Source: Cristatella mucedo
Taxonomy: Eukaryota > Bryozoa > Phylactolaemata > Cristatellidae
Assembly: GCA_009760855.2 (NCBI GenBank)
Contig: WPIO01000066.1
Coordinates: 1,917,001-1,981,000 of the forward strand
DNA length: 64,000 nucleotides
Reading direction: 5' to 3'
The notes below the pieces were generated by a model. It was not told the origin of the DNA and searched no databases. It saw only the letters and a list, made by a program, of their open reading frames with translations. Positions within the stretch are counted from its first letter, which is position 1; every line of letters starts with the position of its first letter. A program made the translations under genes and the position numbers. Below are positions 21,067-32,154 of the stretch, one piece after another.

Positions 21067-24000
21067 GTACTGACGCAAAGATCTTGCCGAAGTTCCGAAG
21101 TTGCAGTCCTTGAGGCATTTCTCATTGTAGACTGTCTTGGCCAAGTCAATTATGGAGTTATCGCCTCTAAGGATGATGCTAGAGCTGGTGACGCTGCGGA
21201 GGAGCTCAACTGTTTGGACAAATTGCTAAGCAACAACTTTCTGGCACCAAGCCACTAGTTTGCAGCAAACTGCAGCGATCTGAGTAATGCTGTCACGGTT
21301 TCTTGATGTATATGCCGGCAATGATTGACACAATGCATCAATTCATCAGTGACAATTTTCTGGATTGACCACTTTCGAACTCGAATCAACTCTTCCATCT
21401 CTGCCACTCTGCACCACTGCCATCTTGTGCCTGCAAAGTTATTTCAAGCAGTGGATTGTCCTGTACCTTTGCCTGAATGAAGTACACTTATTCCTGAGCC
21501 AAAATGTAGCTGATAGATATCGTTGGCTTCGTAGACATCCAAGACGAATTACTTAATGGATGATTGATCGATCAAGAGGTTGTGATTAAGCTTGAATTAG
21601 TTGCCCTTCTCTGAGCCATGACATGGGCTTGAAACTAATTGGTCAATGCTCATTTGATGGATATAGGCATATTTTTTTCAACCTAAGTAACAGTCTGGAT
21701 TGGAGCAGGCATCTGGGCTCCAGCAGGCAGCGAGCCAACATTTTCTTTGGTGCAGCAGTAGTCATTTCGCAGATGAGTTTTTTTTACATAAAATACTCAT
21801 ACTATACCGCGAACCTTGTTATTAATATTTATTAAATCGTATGTGTTATCTCTAATGCCTAACAATGTTTTCATGCAGAGCTCAAGGTTGGGTTAATACT
21901 GTGCCTGAAGTGATTTTCTCAGAATAATCTTGGCAGTAAAGGCGAGGTACTCGGCGGAATGAGTAGTGGAATGAAACTGATTTGTTTGGATAACATTTAG
22001 CAGTTATATTTTGTAAAATCCTTTCTTAGAGTCGTCTCCGTTCTACTTAAAAGATCATTGTCCCTTTACAAATGCATACAATTGTGTAACTTGGTTATTT
22101 AGTATCTTTCTGATAGTAATACCACATCTGCTTTCATTATTTTTTCCTCATAAGCTTGGGGGTTTCATAATAGCAGCACCAAAGCTCTGTTCTATTAAAC
22201 TGATGAAATTCTTGCAAGAAATAGTGCTGGCATCGTCACATTATCGCTTCTGCTAGACGTGTTAGCAGCATTCTACTCCATCGATCATAAGACTATCTAT
22301 AGGCCATAGATAGCATTGGTTTTTATTGGCCTTTCAGTGGGTCGCATTATGCTGTTGTTATTACACTACTAATACATATGCTATTAACAACTAACAGTTA
22401 GGGTGATAAGCCATCATACTTTAATTTTCAAGCCGTTCCCAGCTGTCTCTTTCATAGCTGCTTAGCTTCCACGGTCTCCCTGATTCAGTGCATTCAAGTG
22501 CTTCTTAATTTCTATTCCTAAGGCAAAATGCAGTCTTTTGGCTTCTGCATCCAAAACAACGAAAACAGCTCAGGCAGTAGGAGTATGTCCTTCAAAACAG
22601 GCTTATTTTTTGTGGCCTTTCCGAGTTTCAGATTTAATATTTGGCCCTGTGGGTAAACTGAGTGCCTCATCCACGGTCAAGGTCAATGTATCTGGCGACC
22701 GATATCGCGGGCTTGAGCCTCGTGGCATATGTGAAGCGGCCAAATGGAAATTCAGCTCACTTAGGGGAGGCATGCACATGAATTATAGTACAGTATAAAA
22801 GAAGTAGCTTACTTCAGACTGAAACACCGGCGCCTATGGTACCTCTTCAGAGACGTGCGTCTAATAGGTAGCGTTCGGCTGCAAGCCTTACCATGCTGGT
22901 TTTTCTGTTGTAGGTCGTGCCTTGAACGTCTATTTATTTCTTCCTCGCTTTCCCAATGGAAATAGACAGCAACAATTATTTGAGATGAATAATATTCGGT
23001 GCGGCAAGCATGATCTTTGACGGATGTCAAAGGATTTGTGGTACTTGAGAGATGGCGCGAGGGGTTACTTTAACTCATAGGAAAAACTTTCAAAAATTCC
23101 ATTTTTCGCAACCGCAGGAGATGTCTATATCAAATTTCAAAAGATCTCCAGCTCATACGTGAGTGCAAGTAGAGCAGCGTGTTTTAGCGTTCTACTTAAT
23201 GCCTACTGACTAAAGCGTTCAGGGACAGCTAACCTTGCAGGGTCTATATGCATGCAAATTACGTGTCGCATTAATAACCTGCCTCAGAGCTCTTACAATT
23301 GTCTTTTTTTCAACCTCACGCAACCTTTGGAAAACCTTCAGCAACTGTTCAAACAGAGCAACTGTTTAAACCGACTAGGGTCGAGCCGTAAAGTGTCTCC
23401 GGGATTTTCATCACAGCCACTCCATAGCCCAGCTGCTTTTCATGTGGCAGCCTGTATAATCACTAAATACTTTGTGGCATTAAAGGTGAATGATAATAAT
23501 AATAATAATAATAATAAATAATTCATTTGTATAGCGCCCCAAGAGAACTAATCTCTATTCAGGCGCTTCACATATGCCCCGGGGCTCGAGCCCACGACCT
23601 TCAGACATTGTCAGACTTCAGACCAATTGTCTAATAACTGGGATGATAACTCGACCCATCCGAGTTTAAATGATGTATTGTAACGTCAACGATAGCACAT
23701 TGCAAGGGATAGACTTGGGTGCATTAAGCAGTTCGAGAATACCAAAATGCTGCTCCAGCTATTGGATTGCTTTAATCCTTGCGAGGCCTTTCTATATTAT
23801 AACCTTTAAGCAGCACTAAGGTATCCTAGAAACGGCTACCATATAAACGAGGCCAGCGAATCGTATTTTTGCTTGATTTGTGCGTTTATCTCCATCTCCA
23901 AATAGCTCCACACTTAATCCAAGGATGTGCTTTAGCTAAAATAAAAGCAAAGCTTTGTTATAACAATTTATTGCAATTTAAATGATATCGAAATGCCCTC

Positions 24001-24356
24001 TACTCTCACAGCGGCAGTGGAAACTTCTGCTCGGTCGAAGGAGGTCATCAGAATATGCACAAGTACAAGCGCAGTCGTGGTTGTTTTACTAGTTGGATCC
24101 ACGTACGAATTACAAGTCGTACGGTTTACAGGTACGGTACACACAGGTAATTACAAATACGGTACGACTACTTACGGTGCGCCTGCTGTGCATCCATTGC
24201 AGCTTTTTCTTAGCAACCTTCACTCTGCAGATACGGAAGATGATTGACAATCACTTTACTAAGAGTAGAGTCGTAACTTAACTCGTGGATTTGTCTGTAC
24301 GCCTAATCTCAAATCCAGCAGCGTTTTATGTAGCGGAAAAAATTAAAGTCAACAAC
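21067..24356. other. Long stretch without a recognised gene; two SINE-2 tail relics
   Basis: SINE-2 tail pieces lie at about 22705-22800 (plus strand, GGGCTTGAGCC and GTGAAGCGG) and 23515-23605 (minus strand, after an ATAATAATAA run). 21067-21258 has an open frame with no recognised product. The rest is AT-rich. I see no convincing exon, domain or repeat. Confidence 0.5.
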
Positions 24357-25304
24357 AATAATAATAATAATAACAATAATGCACTTGATAAGGCGCCCTC
24401 AGAGAACTCAATCTATTTCTAGGAGCTTTACATTTGCTGCAAGGGAGCGCGATTGAATTGTGAGCAATATCATGCTTGATAAACATGAATAACCTGGTTA
24501 GGGGTGACATGCACACGGTGAGCATGCAAATGTGGTTAGTGGCAGCATGCACAGTGTCAGCACGCGTAAGCACATGAAGAATGAATCACAGGGACCTAAT
24601 AAATGCTATGTACGTATCTCCGTCTGTAACTCCACAAAGTCATAAAGACCATGTGGGTGTTACGCAGGAGAGTTTTGTATAGCGCACTCACAGCCTAAGC
24701 GGCTTACGATACGCATTCGGTAGCCAACACACTTCGTCTCACGCAACAAAGGGAAAGTGGGAAGCACAGCAGAGTCAGGAGAGCAGTTGAGGTAGTGAGT
24801 AGCATAGAAGTAGCAGCTCAGGACCGCTGAAAAGGATGTGCCATGCTGTCCTAAATAGGTGTGTTTTTAAGTTCTTTTTAAATGTGGTCAAGTCAGGGAA
24901 TGTTCTAACACAAGTCGGGAAAGAGTTCCCGGCTTTGGGAGCATACGAACTAAATGCACGGTCACAAAAGGATTTAAGGTTTGTACGAGGTATTTCTAGA
25001 CTGTTGGATTCCGAAAAGCGGGTGGTACGATGCTTGGCCTGATGGGGTAGTATATCTGACAGATAGGCTGGAGCCATAGAATGAAGGGACCTAAAAGTGA
25101 GCGACAAAACCTTGAAGTAAATCCGTTGCTTGACTGGTAGCCAGTGCAGGTCGGCGAGAAGTGGTGTGATGTGGCAACTGCGACGCTCACGGCAGACAAG
25201 CCTCGCTGCCGAGTTTTGCACCAGCTGCAATCGCCTGATCGCACATGCTGGTAGGCAAGCAAGCAGTGAGTTACAGAAGTCAAGACGGGATACAATAACG
25301 TCAC
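24357..25304 (-). mobile_element. LINE-A, 5'-truncated, interrupted by LINE-B
   Basis: Antisense LINE-A with an ATAATAATAA run at the tail, 3' UTR and C-terminal coding region. Between 24608 and 24842 a LINE-B fragment is inserted. Coding blocks include RLVCRERRSCHITPLLADLH and MAPAYLSDILPHQAKHRTT. The copy ends near 25304 within the reverse transcriptase C-terminal region. Confidence 0.88.
24608..24842 (-). mobile_element. LINE-B 3' fragment inserted in LINE-A, 5-bp target duplication
   Basis: The fragment begins, on the plus strand, with the LINE-B tail and 3' UTR and ends inside its C-terminal region. ATGCT is found at 24603-24607 and 24843-24847. Uninterrupted LINE-A copies read AAATGCTGTCCTAAATAGG at this point, so the empty site is known. 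This is direct evidence that LINE-B moved after this LINE-A copy. Confidence 0.85.
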
Positions 25305-25467
25305 GCTACGTCACCATCCTTTTTCTATTGGTTCAACTTTGTTCGATTGTTAGGTATTAAACTGTTGTTACGTCAACAATAGGTTACGGCGTGTTGTCTG
25401 TCTAAACGGCATTGGGAGATTTGAGATTTTCGAATTGCGACGCTAGAGCTAGAGACTTTTGTCGACG

Positions 25468-25899
25468 ATGGAATTGCGATTAGCCGTTGGCCCGGGCGAA
25501 TCTGCCCGCGCGGCCTGCGTCTCGGGTGCATGGGAAATTGCGCGCTTAGAAATGGCTGGATTGCGAGAGAATCTGAGGAGAAACTTTGCCGCGATGCCAC
25601 TGCGGCGGCCGGCTGCTTTCGTGGGCGGCTCTGCTGCCGTGGCCGCCGCCTGCATCTTCGGAGCGGCCTGGTGGTGGCGCCGGAGCGGCAGCAGCGGCGG
25701 CGAGCGGTGCGCATCGCCGCCGCTGGGCACCAGCGTTGACGACGACGACGAGGTGCGAAGCAGACGCGTTATTTCGCAGGCTAGGTCGATGGGCAAGGTC
25801 GATGGGCAGGTCGATGGGCAAGCTGGCGCTGGCTTGCGCAGGCTCGAAGAAGCGGGCACAGCCGCGGAGTGTCTGTTTTTTAACGATGGCGACCGATAA
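25468..25899 (+). CDS. Hypothetical protein with one hydrophobic segment
   Basis: An ATG-started frame of about 143 codons in a CpG-rich stretch. I do not recognise it. Residues about 47-64 form a hydrophobic Ala/Val-rich segment (AAFVGGSAAVAAACIFGAAW) followed by WWRR, which could be a membrane anchor. An acidic DDDDE run follows near residue 90, then Gly/Gln-rich imperfect repeats (GKVDGQVDGQ). The opposite strand is also open for most of its length, so composition alone may explain the frame. It ends 68 bases before the signal-peptide exon at 25968 and might instead be 5' sequence of that gene. Confidence 0.3.
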   Translation: MELRLAVGPGESARAACVSGAWEIARLEMAGLRENLRRNFAAMPLRRPAAFVGGSAAVAAACIFGAAWWWRRSGSSGGERCASPPLGTSVDDDDEVRSRRVISQARSMGKVDGQVDGQAGAGLRRLEEAGTAAECLFFNDGDR

Positions 25900-25967
25900 G
25901 TTCGACTGCCCGCTCCGGAGATCTGAAATCTTCAATCGCTTATGCTAGTTCTCTGCGGCTCTGCAGG

Positions 25968-27399
25968 ATGGGCGCCGCGGCGCTTGTTTTAGCTGCGGCG
26001 CTGCAATGCTGTCTGCTGCAATGCAAGTCTGTCGCACGGTCAGGCTGTGCAGAAGAGGTACACGAAGGCATAATCGCACTCCCAATGGTGGACTTTGATA
26101 GAAGTCTGAGCTCGTCGCAGTGGCACAGCACCACGTGCAATGTGCGCTTGGCTCTCAATTTACTTTTTACTCTTAATTTTATTTATTTACTCTTTTTAAT
26201 TTTTATTCAATTTACAATTTACTTCAGGTTTAGTAAGCGAAAATAATCTAAGCCGATCAAAATGAATGTTTAAACGATCGCATGCAGCCTAATTCAGTAG
26301 AGCGACTCGCACATCGATGCTCGCTATTGCATTATCCGGGCTCTATTCCGCCATGTCGCGTAATTCGGTGGGCTATTGCTAAATCATGTGCTAAGCAACT
26401 TAAGGGCTAGTTCGAAGACTGAGACTGTGAGCCTTTAAATGAGACTTGACTAGTTATTGCTAAGAAACTGCCATGCTCTCTCATGCGGCGGGCTACTTTA
26501 ATTGCGCCTTCGTGCTGCTGCGGCATTAGCGCTCAGTTTAGGACCCCATTATTGATGACTCTTCAGTGCAGTTTCGTGCTGACGTGTACCGACGCGTACA
26601 TGTTTTTGATTCTCCTTAGGGGTTCTTTATGTACTGTTGACTGTTGTTGATGCCATTCCCGATGTTGCAGCCGAGTTTAATATATGCGGCTGCCTATATG
26701 GAGGCTGGAAACTCGCAGCCTTGGAAATCCGAGGGCTTGACAAGGCGGCAAATTCTCGCACGTGAAAGCGCTTGCTTTTTAAGGTCCCTGATTAAATAGC
26801 TTACCTCAGCATTGTGTCTGTATATGGTATCCAGCTTCATAGCAGGTGCTGTTCGCTTTCCGCTTGTGTTGCGCGCCGATAGGCGTCCTTCCGCCTATCC
26901 AAAAATTCTTCACTTCCTTACTTGACTTTTTAGTTTAAATCATCCTCATTTCGAGTGAGAAACAAGGTTAAGAATTGAAGGTCGCAGCCGGGCAATGCAG
27001 GTCTGCAGCCGCAGTGCCGTAATTTCTCTTTGCAGGTTGCAAGCCAGCCGCAGCGGCCTGTGCGTCTCCGGTGGGAACTAGTTCCTAAAACGAGAGCCAT
27101 CGCTGACAGCTCTCGCCCCGACGAGCCCGCCGATGCGTCAAATCCAACGTGCGAGGTTAGTACATTACAGCGTGGCGTGTGGGCCAATTAATCCGAGCGT
27201 CACTTTCTGCGGTCCAAGACGGTCGCGACATCTCTTACGCTTGCTATCACGACGCCACTATTTCTAGGCCGCCATCGACTCTGCGACGTCCGCCACGCCG
27301 ACGGGAGCCGTCAATGTGAGCACCAACTCCGGCGACGCCCCCGCCACCAGTCAGCTTCTCGCCCGCGTGGCCGTGCCGCTTGAGGTGAACCTGAGTTGA
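25968..27399 (+). CDS. Predicted small secreted protein, unit I (three exons)
   Basis: Exon model: 25968-26057 (30 codons), 27036-27155 (exon A, 40 codons), 27268-27399 (exon B, 43 codons and TGA). Every junction is phase 0, giving about 113 residues. Exon 1 opens MGAAALVLAAALQCCLL, a plausible signal peptide, and ends GCAEE before the donor GAG|GTACAC. CTCTGCAG just precedes its ATG, which may be the acceptor of a 5' UTR intron. Exon A follows TTTCTCTTTGCAG and ends CE before GAG|GTTAGT. Exon B follows TATTTCTAG and ends LEVNLS. Function is unknown; no domain is recognised. The case rests on splice borders, matching phases and the same modules in other units. Linking exon 1 to exon A is inference, since exon 1 has no clear copy in other units. 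Confidence 0.5.
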
Positions 27400-27779
27400 C
27401 CGAATGTTAATGCAAAATGTCGTTACGGCGTCGCTTGAGCGCTATCTACTGTAAAAGCCACGATACAGGTGGTCGAAATTGCTAATAAGGTTGTGGGTTT
27501 TTTAGGAAATGGAACGGAATACATTTGCAACCCCTCTTCAAGAGGCGTACCTGCAGCCTAGAGTGTCCTAATCAGCCTAGAGTGTCCTAAAGTGTCCATA
27601 ATCCATCTCTCCGACAGTATACAACAAAACGACAATTATTCGCATGAGCATAATGAGCAGCTGCTGAATTTAGGATGATTGAAAAACAGAGTTCATTAAT
27701 GTTTTATAACTAGATGATCATTGCCCCAATGTATTTATTTCTTCCTCTCATGGCCGCGACCAAACGTTCTCGAAATGAA

Positions 27780-28080
27780 TGACGACAAAAGCATCATACT
27801 AGTTCTGGGAAAACCGAGTGTAACTCGGAAATTAAACGTGTAAAATTAAAACTATAGGCATAACACTCAAAATTGGCGCTGCAAAAAATCTGCTATTGCA
27901 GCTGCACTAAATGTGGGTGTCTCGCTCCAAGCTAACCTCGTGCTAGAGGATCACATGAGCTCTACTATAAAGGATACCTGCTTTTAGCTACACAAGTGCT
28001 TACATTCGGATTCGCTTAATCAAGGATGATTTATGACAATTCTTAAATTAATTTGTAACATCGCGTCTTAATTTTGGAAA
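27780..28080 (+). mobile_element. Diverged LINE-A internal fragment
   Basis: It encodes traces of the LINE-A segment after the catalytic motif (GKPSV-like, then a SISPVA-like region). It is badly diverged and absent from unit II. Confidence 0.6.
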
Positions 28081-28092
28081 TTCACTCCTCAA

Positions 28093-28225
28093 GGCGAGCT
28101 GGTTTGGTCCAGCGGTTAAGGTGCTTGCCTGGACGAAGGTCTGGCTGAGGTCGCGGGCTCGAGCACTGAGGTTTATGTGAAGCGCCTGAATAGAGATTAG
28201 GTTCTCTTGGGGTTCTTTAAAAGTG
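28093..28225 (+). mobile_element. SINE-2
   Basis: Clear head (GAGCTGGTTTGGTCCAGCGG, then GGGCTCGAGCAC) and tail (GTGAAGCGCCTGAATAGAG). Its right end joins the LINE-A fragment; in unit II only the last tail bases remain near 36735. Confidence 0.8.
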
Positions 28226-29255
28226 GATTATCCTTTGTTTAATGGTCTACCAATACGTAGAATCAGGCAATCACAGTTAGTGAACAACTCTGCAGCTTGG
28301 ATTCCCTGCTGTGAGTTTTGCAGTTGCCCTGTGAAGCCACTACGTTGCCGACCTGCAATGGCTTCTGATCAAGCAACGTATTGCCTTCAAGGTCCTCCTA
28401 ATCACTTTTATGTTTCGTCATTCTCTGGCTCCAGCCTGTCTATCAGAACTACTCGCCCCTCAGGTTAAGCATAGTACCACTCGCTTTTCGGATACAAATC
28501 GTGTAGCTTAACCTCTCGAGAGCTTTAAATCTTTCTGAGACGTGTCTTCAGCTAACATGCTTCCAATGCCTCTAACTCACGCGCGACTGACCTCTCGAGA
28601 ACTTTAAATCTTTCTGAGACGTGTCTTCAGCTAACATGCTTCCAATGCCTGGAACTCACGCGCGACTGACGTCACTTAATTCCTTGACTTGACGATATTG
28701 CAAACAAAAGCTAAAAGCACACCCACTTGGTACGGCATTTAGTTGGTCCTCACGACTTACCCTTCGTTCGCTTATGCGTGCACCGGGCATGCTGCTACTC
28801 AACTGTTGATACTGGGCATTCGGCTGTAAATCGGACTTGTTTGGATAGGGATACAACATCTAATTGGTCCATGCATTTGTGACATCCCGTCTTGGTGAGC
28901 CGTGATGGCACACTAGGTAAGGTGGTTGCTTTCACGACCTTGGTCCCGAGGTCGTGGGTTCGATTCCTGCAGTGGGCGATCCTTTATCGCCACTGCAAGC
29001 GGTGGTGATAGCCGTAAAGGCTCTTCTGTCGCTATACAAAAAGAGGCTGTTTAATCAGCTAGGATTTTGACTTCGTGAACTCATTGCTTGCTGGTTACCG
29101 GCTCGTGCAATTAGGCGCTTTCAAGTCGTGTAAACCTTGCAGCTAGGCATCTCTGCCGTGAGCGTTGCATTTGCCATGTCACACCACTTCTCACCTGCCT
29201 TCATCGGCTCGCAGTGAAGCACCACATCGACTTTAAGGTTCTATCACAGTAGAGC
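28226..29255 (+). mobile_element. Old LINE-A C-terminal fragment with 79-bp tandem duplication and SINE-1 inside
   Basis: Sense LINE-A coding remnants resembling the block QLVNNSAAW...LHRLAVKHHIDF. A 79-bp stretch beginning CCTCTCGAGA is repeated in tandem at 28512 and 28591. The same duplication is present at 37048 and 37127 in unit II, so it predates the segmental duplication. A SINE-1 interrupts at 28897. Confidence 0.75.
28897..29069 (+). mobile_element. SINE-1, present in unit I and absent from unit II
   Basis: Full-length SINE-1 with intact palindrome and B-box GGTTCGATTCC. Unit II reads CCCCGTCTTGACTTCGTG across the homologous site near 37398-37415. Here CCCGTCTTG lies before the element and TTGACTTCGTG after it, giving a short duplicated TTG. 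It inserted after the I/II duplication, or was lost precisely from II, which is much less likely. Confidence 0.88.
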
Positions 29256-29900
29256 GACTCGCACATTGATGCTCGCTATTGTATTATCCGGGCTCTATTC
29301 CGCCATGTCGCATAATTCGATTGATCTTGAATACTTTACTAAATTCGATTATTCTACTAAAGTAAACAAAAAACCTGGAGGTAGCGTAAATTGCTCGCCA
29401 AAATCAGATAAGCCTAGCTGCAGAGCTTTGTGCCAGCTGTAAGCGCCTGATGACACAGGCCGGTAGACCAGCAAGCAGTGAGTTACAGAAGTTAAGACTA
29501 GATGTACACAATTAGATGCTCATTTTGCTGCTACTCGAACGAAATATCTTTAAAAACGCACTCTAGTATTTGATGCAAGGCAGCGAAACCAATAAATACT
29601 GTCGCGAGGTAAGTGTATGCGACGTTGTAGCTCGATATCACTTGACAGCTAATAGCTTCTGCAAGATGGTTGATTGCAGTAGGAGTGTAAGAATAGCGAA
29701 TGAATAATGGCGTGATCAATGGGTGCGTATCTTAAATTCCTCTTTGACTTCTGCTATTCTAATTCGCGAAGCATACTAGAGGGAAACATAAAACATTTAC
29801 GGTGGGCTATTACTAATTCGTGTGCTAAGCAACTTAAGGGCTAGTTCGAAGACTGAGACTGTGAGCGTTTAAATGAGATTTGACTAGAAATTGCGTACGG
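29245..29900 (+). repeat. Partial array unit, interrupted
   Basis: 29245-29318 and about 29800-29890 match 26285-26360 and 26365-26455, with about 480 bases between that are absent from the first unit. The insert includes an antisense LINE-A fragment at about 29408-29508. The offset of about 2960 bases suggests tandem duplication of this segment. Confidence 0.7.
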
Positions 29901-29979
29901 CGTTACAGTCAACATGGCCGCCGCGATGGGCGCAGCGAGCCGCGTAGCCGCTTGCACCGTGGCTGCTTTTGATTTTTAG

Positions 29980-30315
29980 ACGAAGGACAAGGAATATGCG
30001 GTGGACGAGGAGGTGGCGGACGAGGAGGCGGTGGACGAGGAGGCGGTGGACGAGGAGGCGGCGGACGAGGAGGCGGCGGACGAGGAGATGGCGGACGATG
30101 AGGTGGAGCACGAGGAGGCGGCGGACGATAAGGTGGAGCACGAGGAGGCGGCGGACGATGAGGTGGAGCACGAGGAGGCGGCGGACGATGAGGTGGAGCA
30201 CGAGGAGGCGGCGGACGATGAGGTGGAGCACGAGGAGGCGGCGGACGATGAGATGACACTAGGGGGCTCTGTGCGTCAGCCTAGTGCCAACTTTGTGTTG
30301 CAAGCATGCGACCCC
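29980..30315 (+). CDS. Candidate internal exon encoding an acidic repeat
   Basis: The block follows GCTTTTGATTTTTAG, a good acceptor, and ends at CGACCCC|GTAAGT, a strong donor. Its length is 336 bases, so it is phase 0 at both ends like the other modules of the array. It opens TKDKEYAVDEE and continues with DEEAVDEEAADEE and later DDEVEHEEAA repeats, then a unique tail ending QACDP. The DNA is a 15-bp unit that grows to 30 bp. Another frame reads GGRGGGG but is stopped by TGA after several units; the minus strand reads proline/arginine repeats. No initiator ATG joins it in frame, so it must be spliced to an upstream exon if real. Function unknown. Confidence 0.4.
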
Positions 30316-31551
30316 GTAAGTTTTTCATTTGTACTGCAACGGCACTTGTGCTTGCGCATTAGCACTTGTGACGTACAATGGCAACTAGAAGTTTTGAAAT
30401 AACTTAAATATTGAGATAGCCCTAGTAGAGACATAACAATGGGTTTCATTAACATAAGCAATGATTTTATTTAAATATGTCAAAGTGTTTCGATATGATG
30501 ACACGCGAGTATATATATAACGTTTGTATGCTCGAAATCAAGCTTTCCTATGTTGTTATAACATAATTAAACGCACGTTTTCTTGTACGCCCGAAGAAGT
30601 CCAAACATTTACCTTAACGCTGCAATATTAGCTCTTCTATTATTGTTGTATTGGCTTCAATTGCCACAATAAGATATCTAACTACAAAATGCTTGCACAA
30701 TTTGGCATTACGTGCAGCAGGAATGAGAAATGCAATGACGATAGATCTTCGACAGTTTGGAGCCAGGGTTAGTTCGATAGTAAACATAGTTGGAAGTGAG
30801 CTTTAAACTTTCAGTAACGATACTTCCAATTAACACTAAAAGGACATAAATAAAATCCGCTTTACAGTAGCGAGTGAGTCAATCAAGGGTATACTAAAGT
30901 GCGATGAGGTTATAATAGATAGGCTGGTGCCAGAGGCGAAGCCAAGGGAGGTGGTGGCAGGGGTGGCAGCTGCCACCCGGGCCTGGTAGGTTAGAGCCAA
31001 GACGGACGTCCGGTCGGGGCGGCCAACGGTCAGTCTTGCACGGCTGCTGGCCCCGTGGCGCTCGGCAAAGCTGCAAGCGGGCACTGGGGGGGGGGGGGGG
31101 AGGCACCAGACTACCTTTACAGGACGGCTCCGCCGATCCCCCTCCGGACCGCCACTGACCAATTCGCCGGGGCGCTCCGATCCTGGCTTTGCAACTGGCT
31201 GCAATGTGCATGCAAATGTGCTACAGAACGAGTAATCTCAAAGTGAAAATGGGTAGACTGGGATGGGATTTATTCCAGTTATCCACCAGTTTTGCTAGTA
31301 CGCCCGGACTCGGCTCCTCCCCCTCCCCCCCCCCCCCCCCCCCCGCGGGCGCACGGCATCCGCGGAGGACCACGAAAAAAGAGTATTGAACGACAGACAT
31401 GCTTTCCGGCTCGCCTCCATGTTTTATTACCGTTATTACTGTTTTGAAAACTTATTAGATTATGCAGCGTACCAAACTACATGGCTGCAGCCATGCATTC
31501 AGGGCATGCGACGCCGACATCTCAAATGCTGAAAATAATGGATATATATAT
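30316..31551. other. No gene recognised; G-run and C-run
   Basis: 30316-30900 is AT-rich with nothing identified. About 30930-31350 is GC-rich with a G-run at about 31086-31100 and a C-run at about 31327-31344. The two homopolymers in opposite sense could mark ends of a DNA transposon, but no clean terminal repeat was found. Confidence 0.4.
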
Positions 31552-31690
31552 ATATTATTCATTTATAAAGTGCCCAAGAGAGTCTAATCTCTATTTAGAC
31601 ACTTCACATATGACTCGGGGCTCGAGCCAACGACCTCAGCCAGACCTCGGCCCGGGTGAGCACCTTAACCGCTGGACCAAACCACCTCAG
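31552..31690 (-). mobile_element. SINE-2
   Basis: Antisense SINE-2 next to a TATATATAT run. Head motifs GGGGCTCGAGCC and GGACCAAACCACC are clear. The tail hairpin is mutated. Confidence 0.75.
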
Positions 31691-32089
31691 CAGGGATGAG
31701 CATTTTGAAGATCCCTAATAGCACGAGCACTAGCTTAAGCTGAGCTTATTTTGGGTATTAAGCTTAGTGGAAAGTGAGTTCCAACTTTTGGCAGCGACGT
31801 ACTTATCCGGCGACAGCTTTTTAATTAAAAGGTAGGCATTAGGATGGGATACAATATTGGACGGAGCAATTGTCGACTGAGCATGGACAGGAAAGCTCTA
31901 AGAAACCACAAGACTGGCGCATCACTCATCGCAAGCTGCAGGATGATTGCGAGCTGTTTCTTTAAGACAAACATTTTGCTACTCTTTTCAATAGTAACTG
32001 TTCCAGCAGTGAGAGCGGGCCATAATTATATCATAGCAGTAATATGTGGCTACGACAGAAAAAGCTGATACCAGTTCATTCGAAAAGAT
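31691..32089. other. No gene recognised
   Basis: AT-rich sequence with short frames only. Nothing is identified. Confidence 0.45.
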
Positions 32090-32154
32090 TATTAGGCAAC
32101 GCATAATTGAAACATTTTTGAAACCGACAAAATTACAAACGGCATTGCCAGCGC

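Larger units (their letters stand above)
26518..29255 (+). repeat. Duplicated unit I (matches 35258-37590)
   Basis: Large parts are nearly identical to unit II. Over about 340 bases upstream of exon A only three differences are visible. Unit I uniquely carries 27715-28190 (LINE-A and SINE-2 sequence) and the SINE-1 at 28897. Unit II uniquely carries about 200 bases of intron between exons A and B and a SINE-1 at 35264. Confidence 0.85.

Noticed and set aside
26058-26246. Unspliced extension of the signal-peptide frame to TAA at 26246
   Set aside because: The extension past the GAG|GTACAC donor becomes AT-rich and hydrophobic (LLFTLNFIYLLFLIFIQF), typical of translated intron. The phase-0 donor fits exon A better, though an unspliced membrane-anchored form cannot be excluded.
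29884-30259. Proline/arginine-rich protein on the minus strand
   Set aside because: It is the antisense of the acidic repeat. The plus-strand acidic frame has better borders (acceptor and GTAAGT donor) and a unique tail.
30930-31345. hAT-like DNA transposon end (GAGGCGAAGCCAAGG and opposed G- and C-runs)
   Set aside because: No clean terminal inverted repeat or 8-bp target duplication could be matched, and no transposase frame is present.
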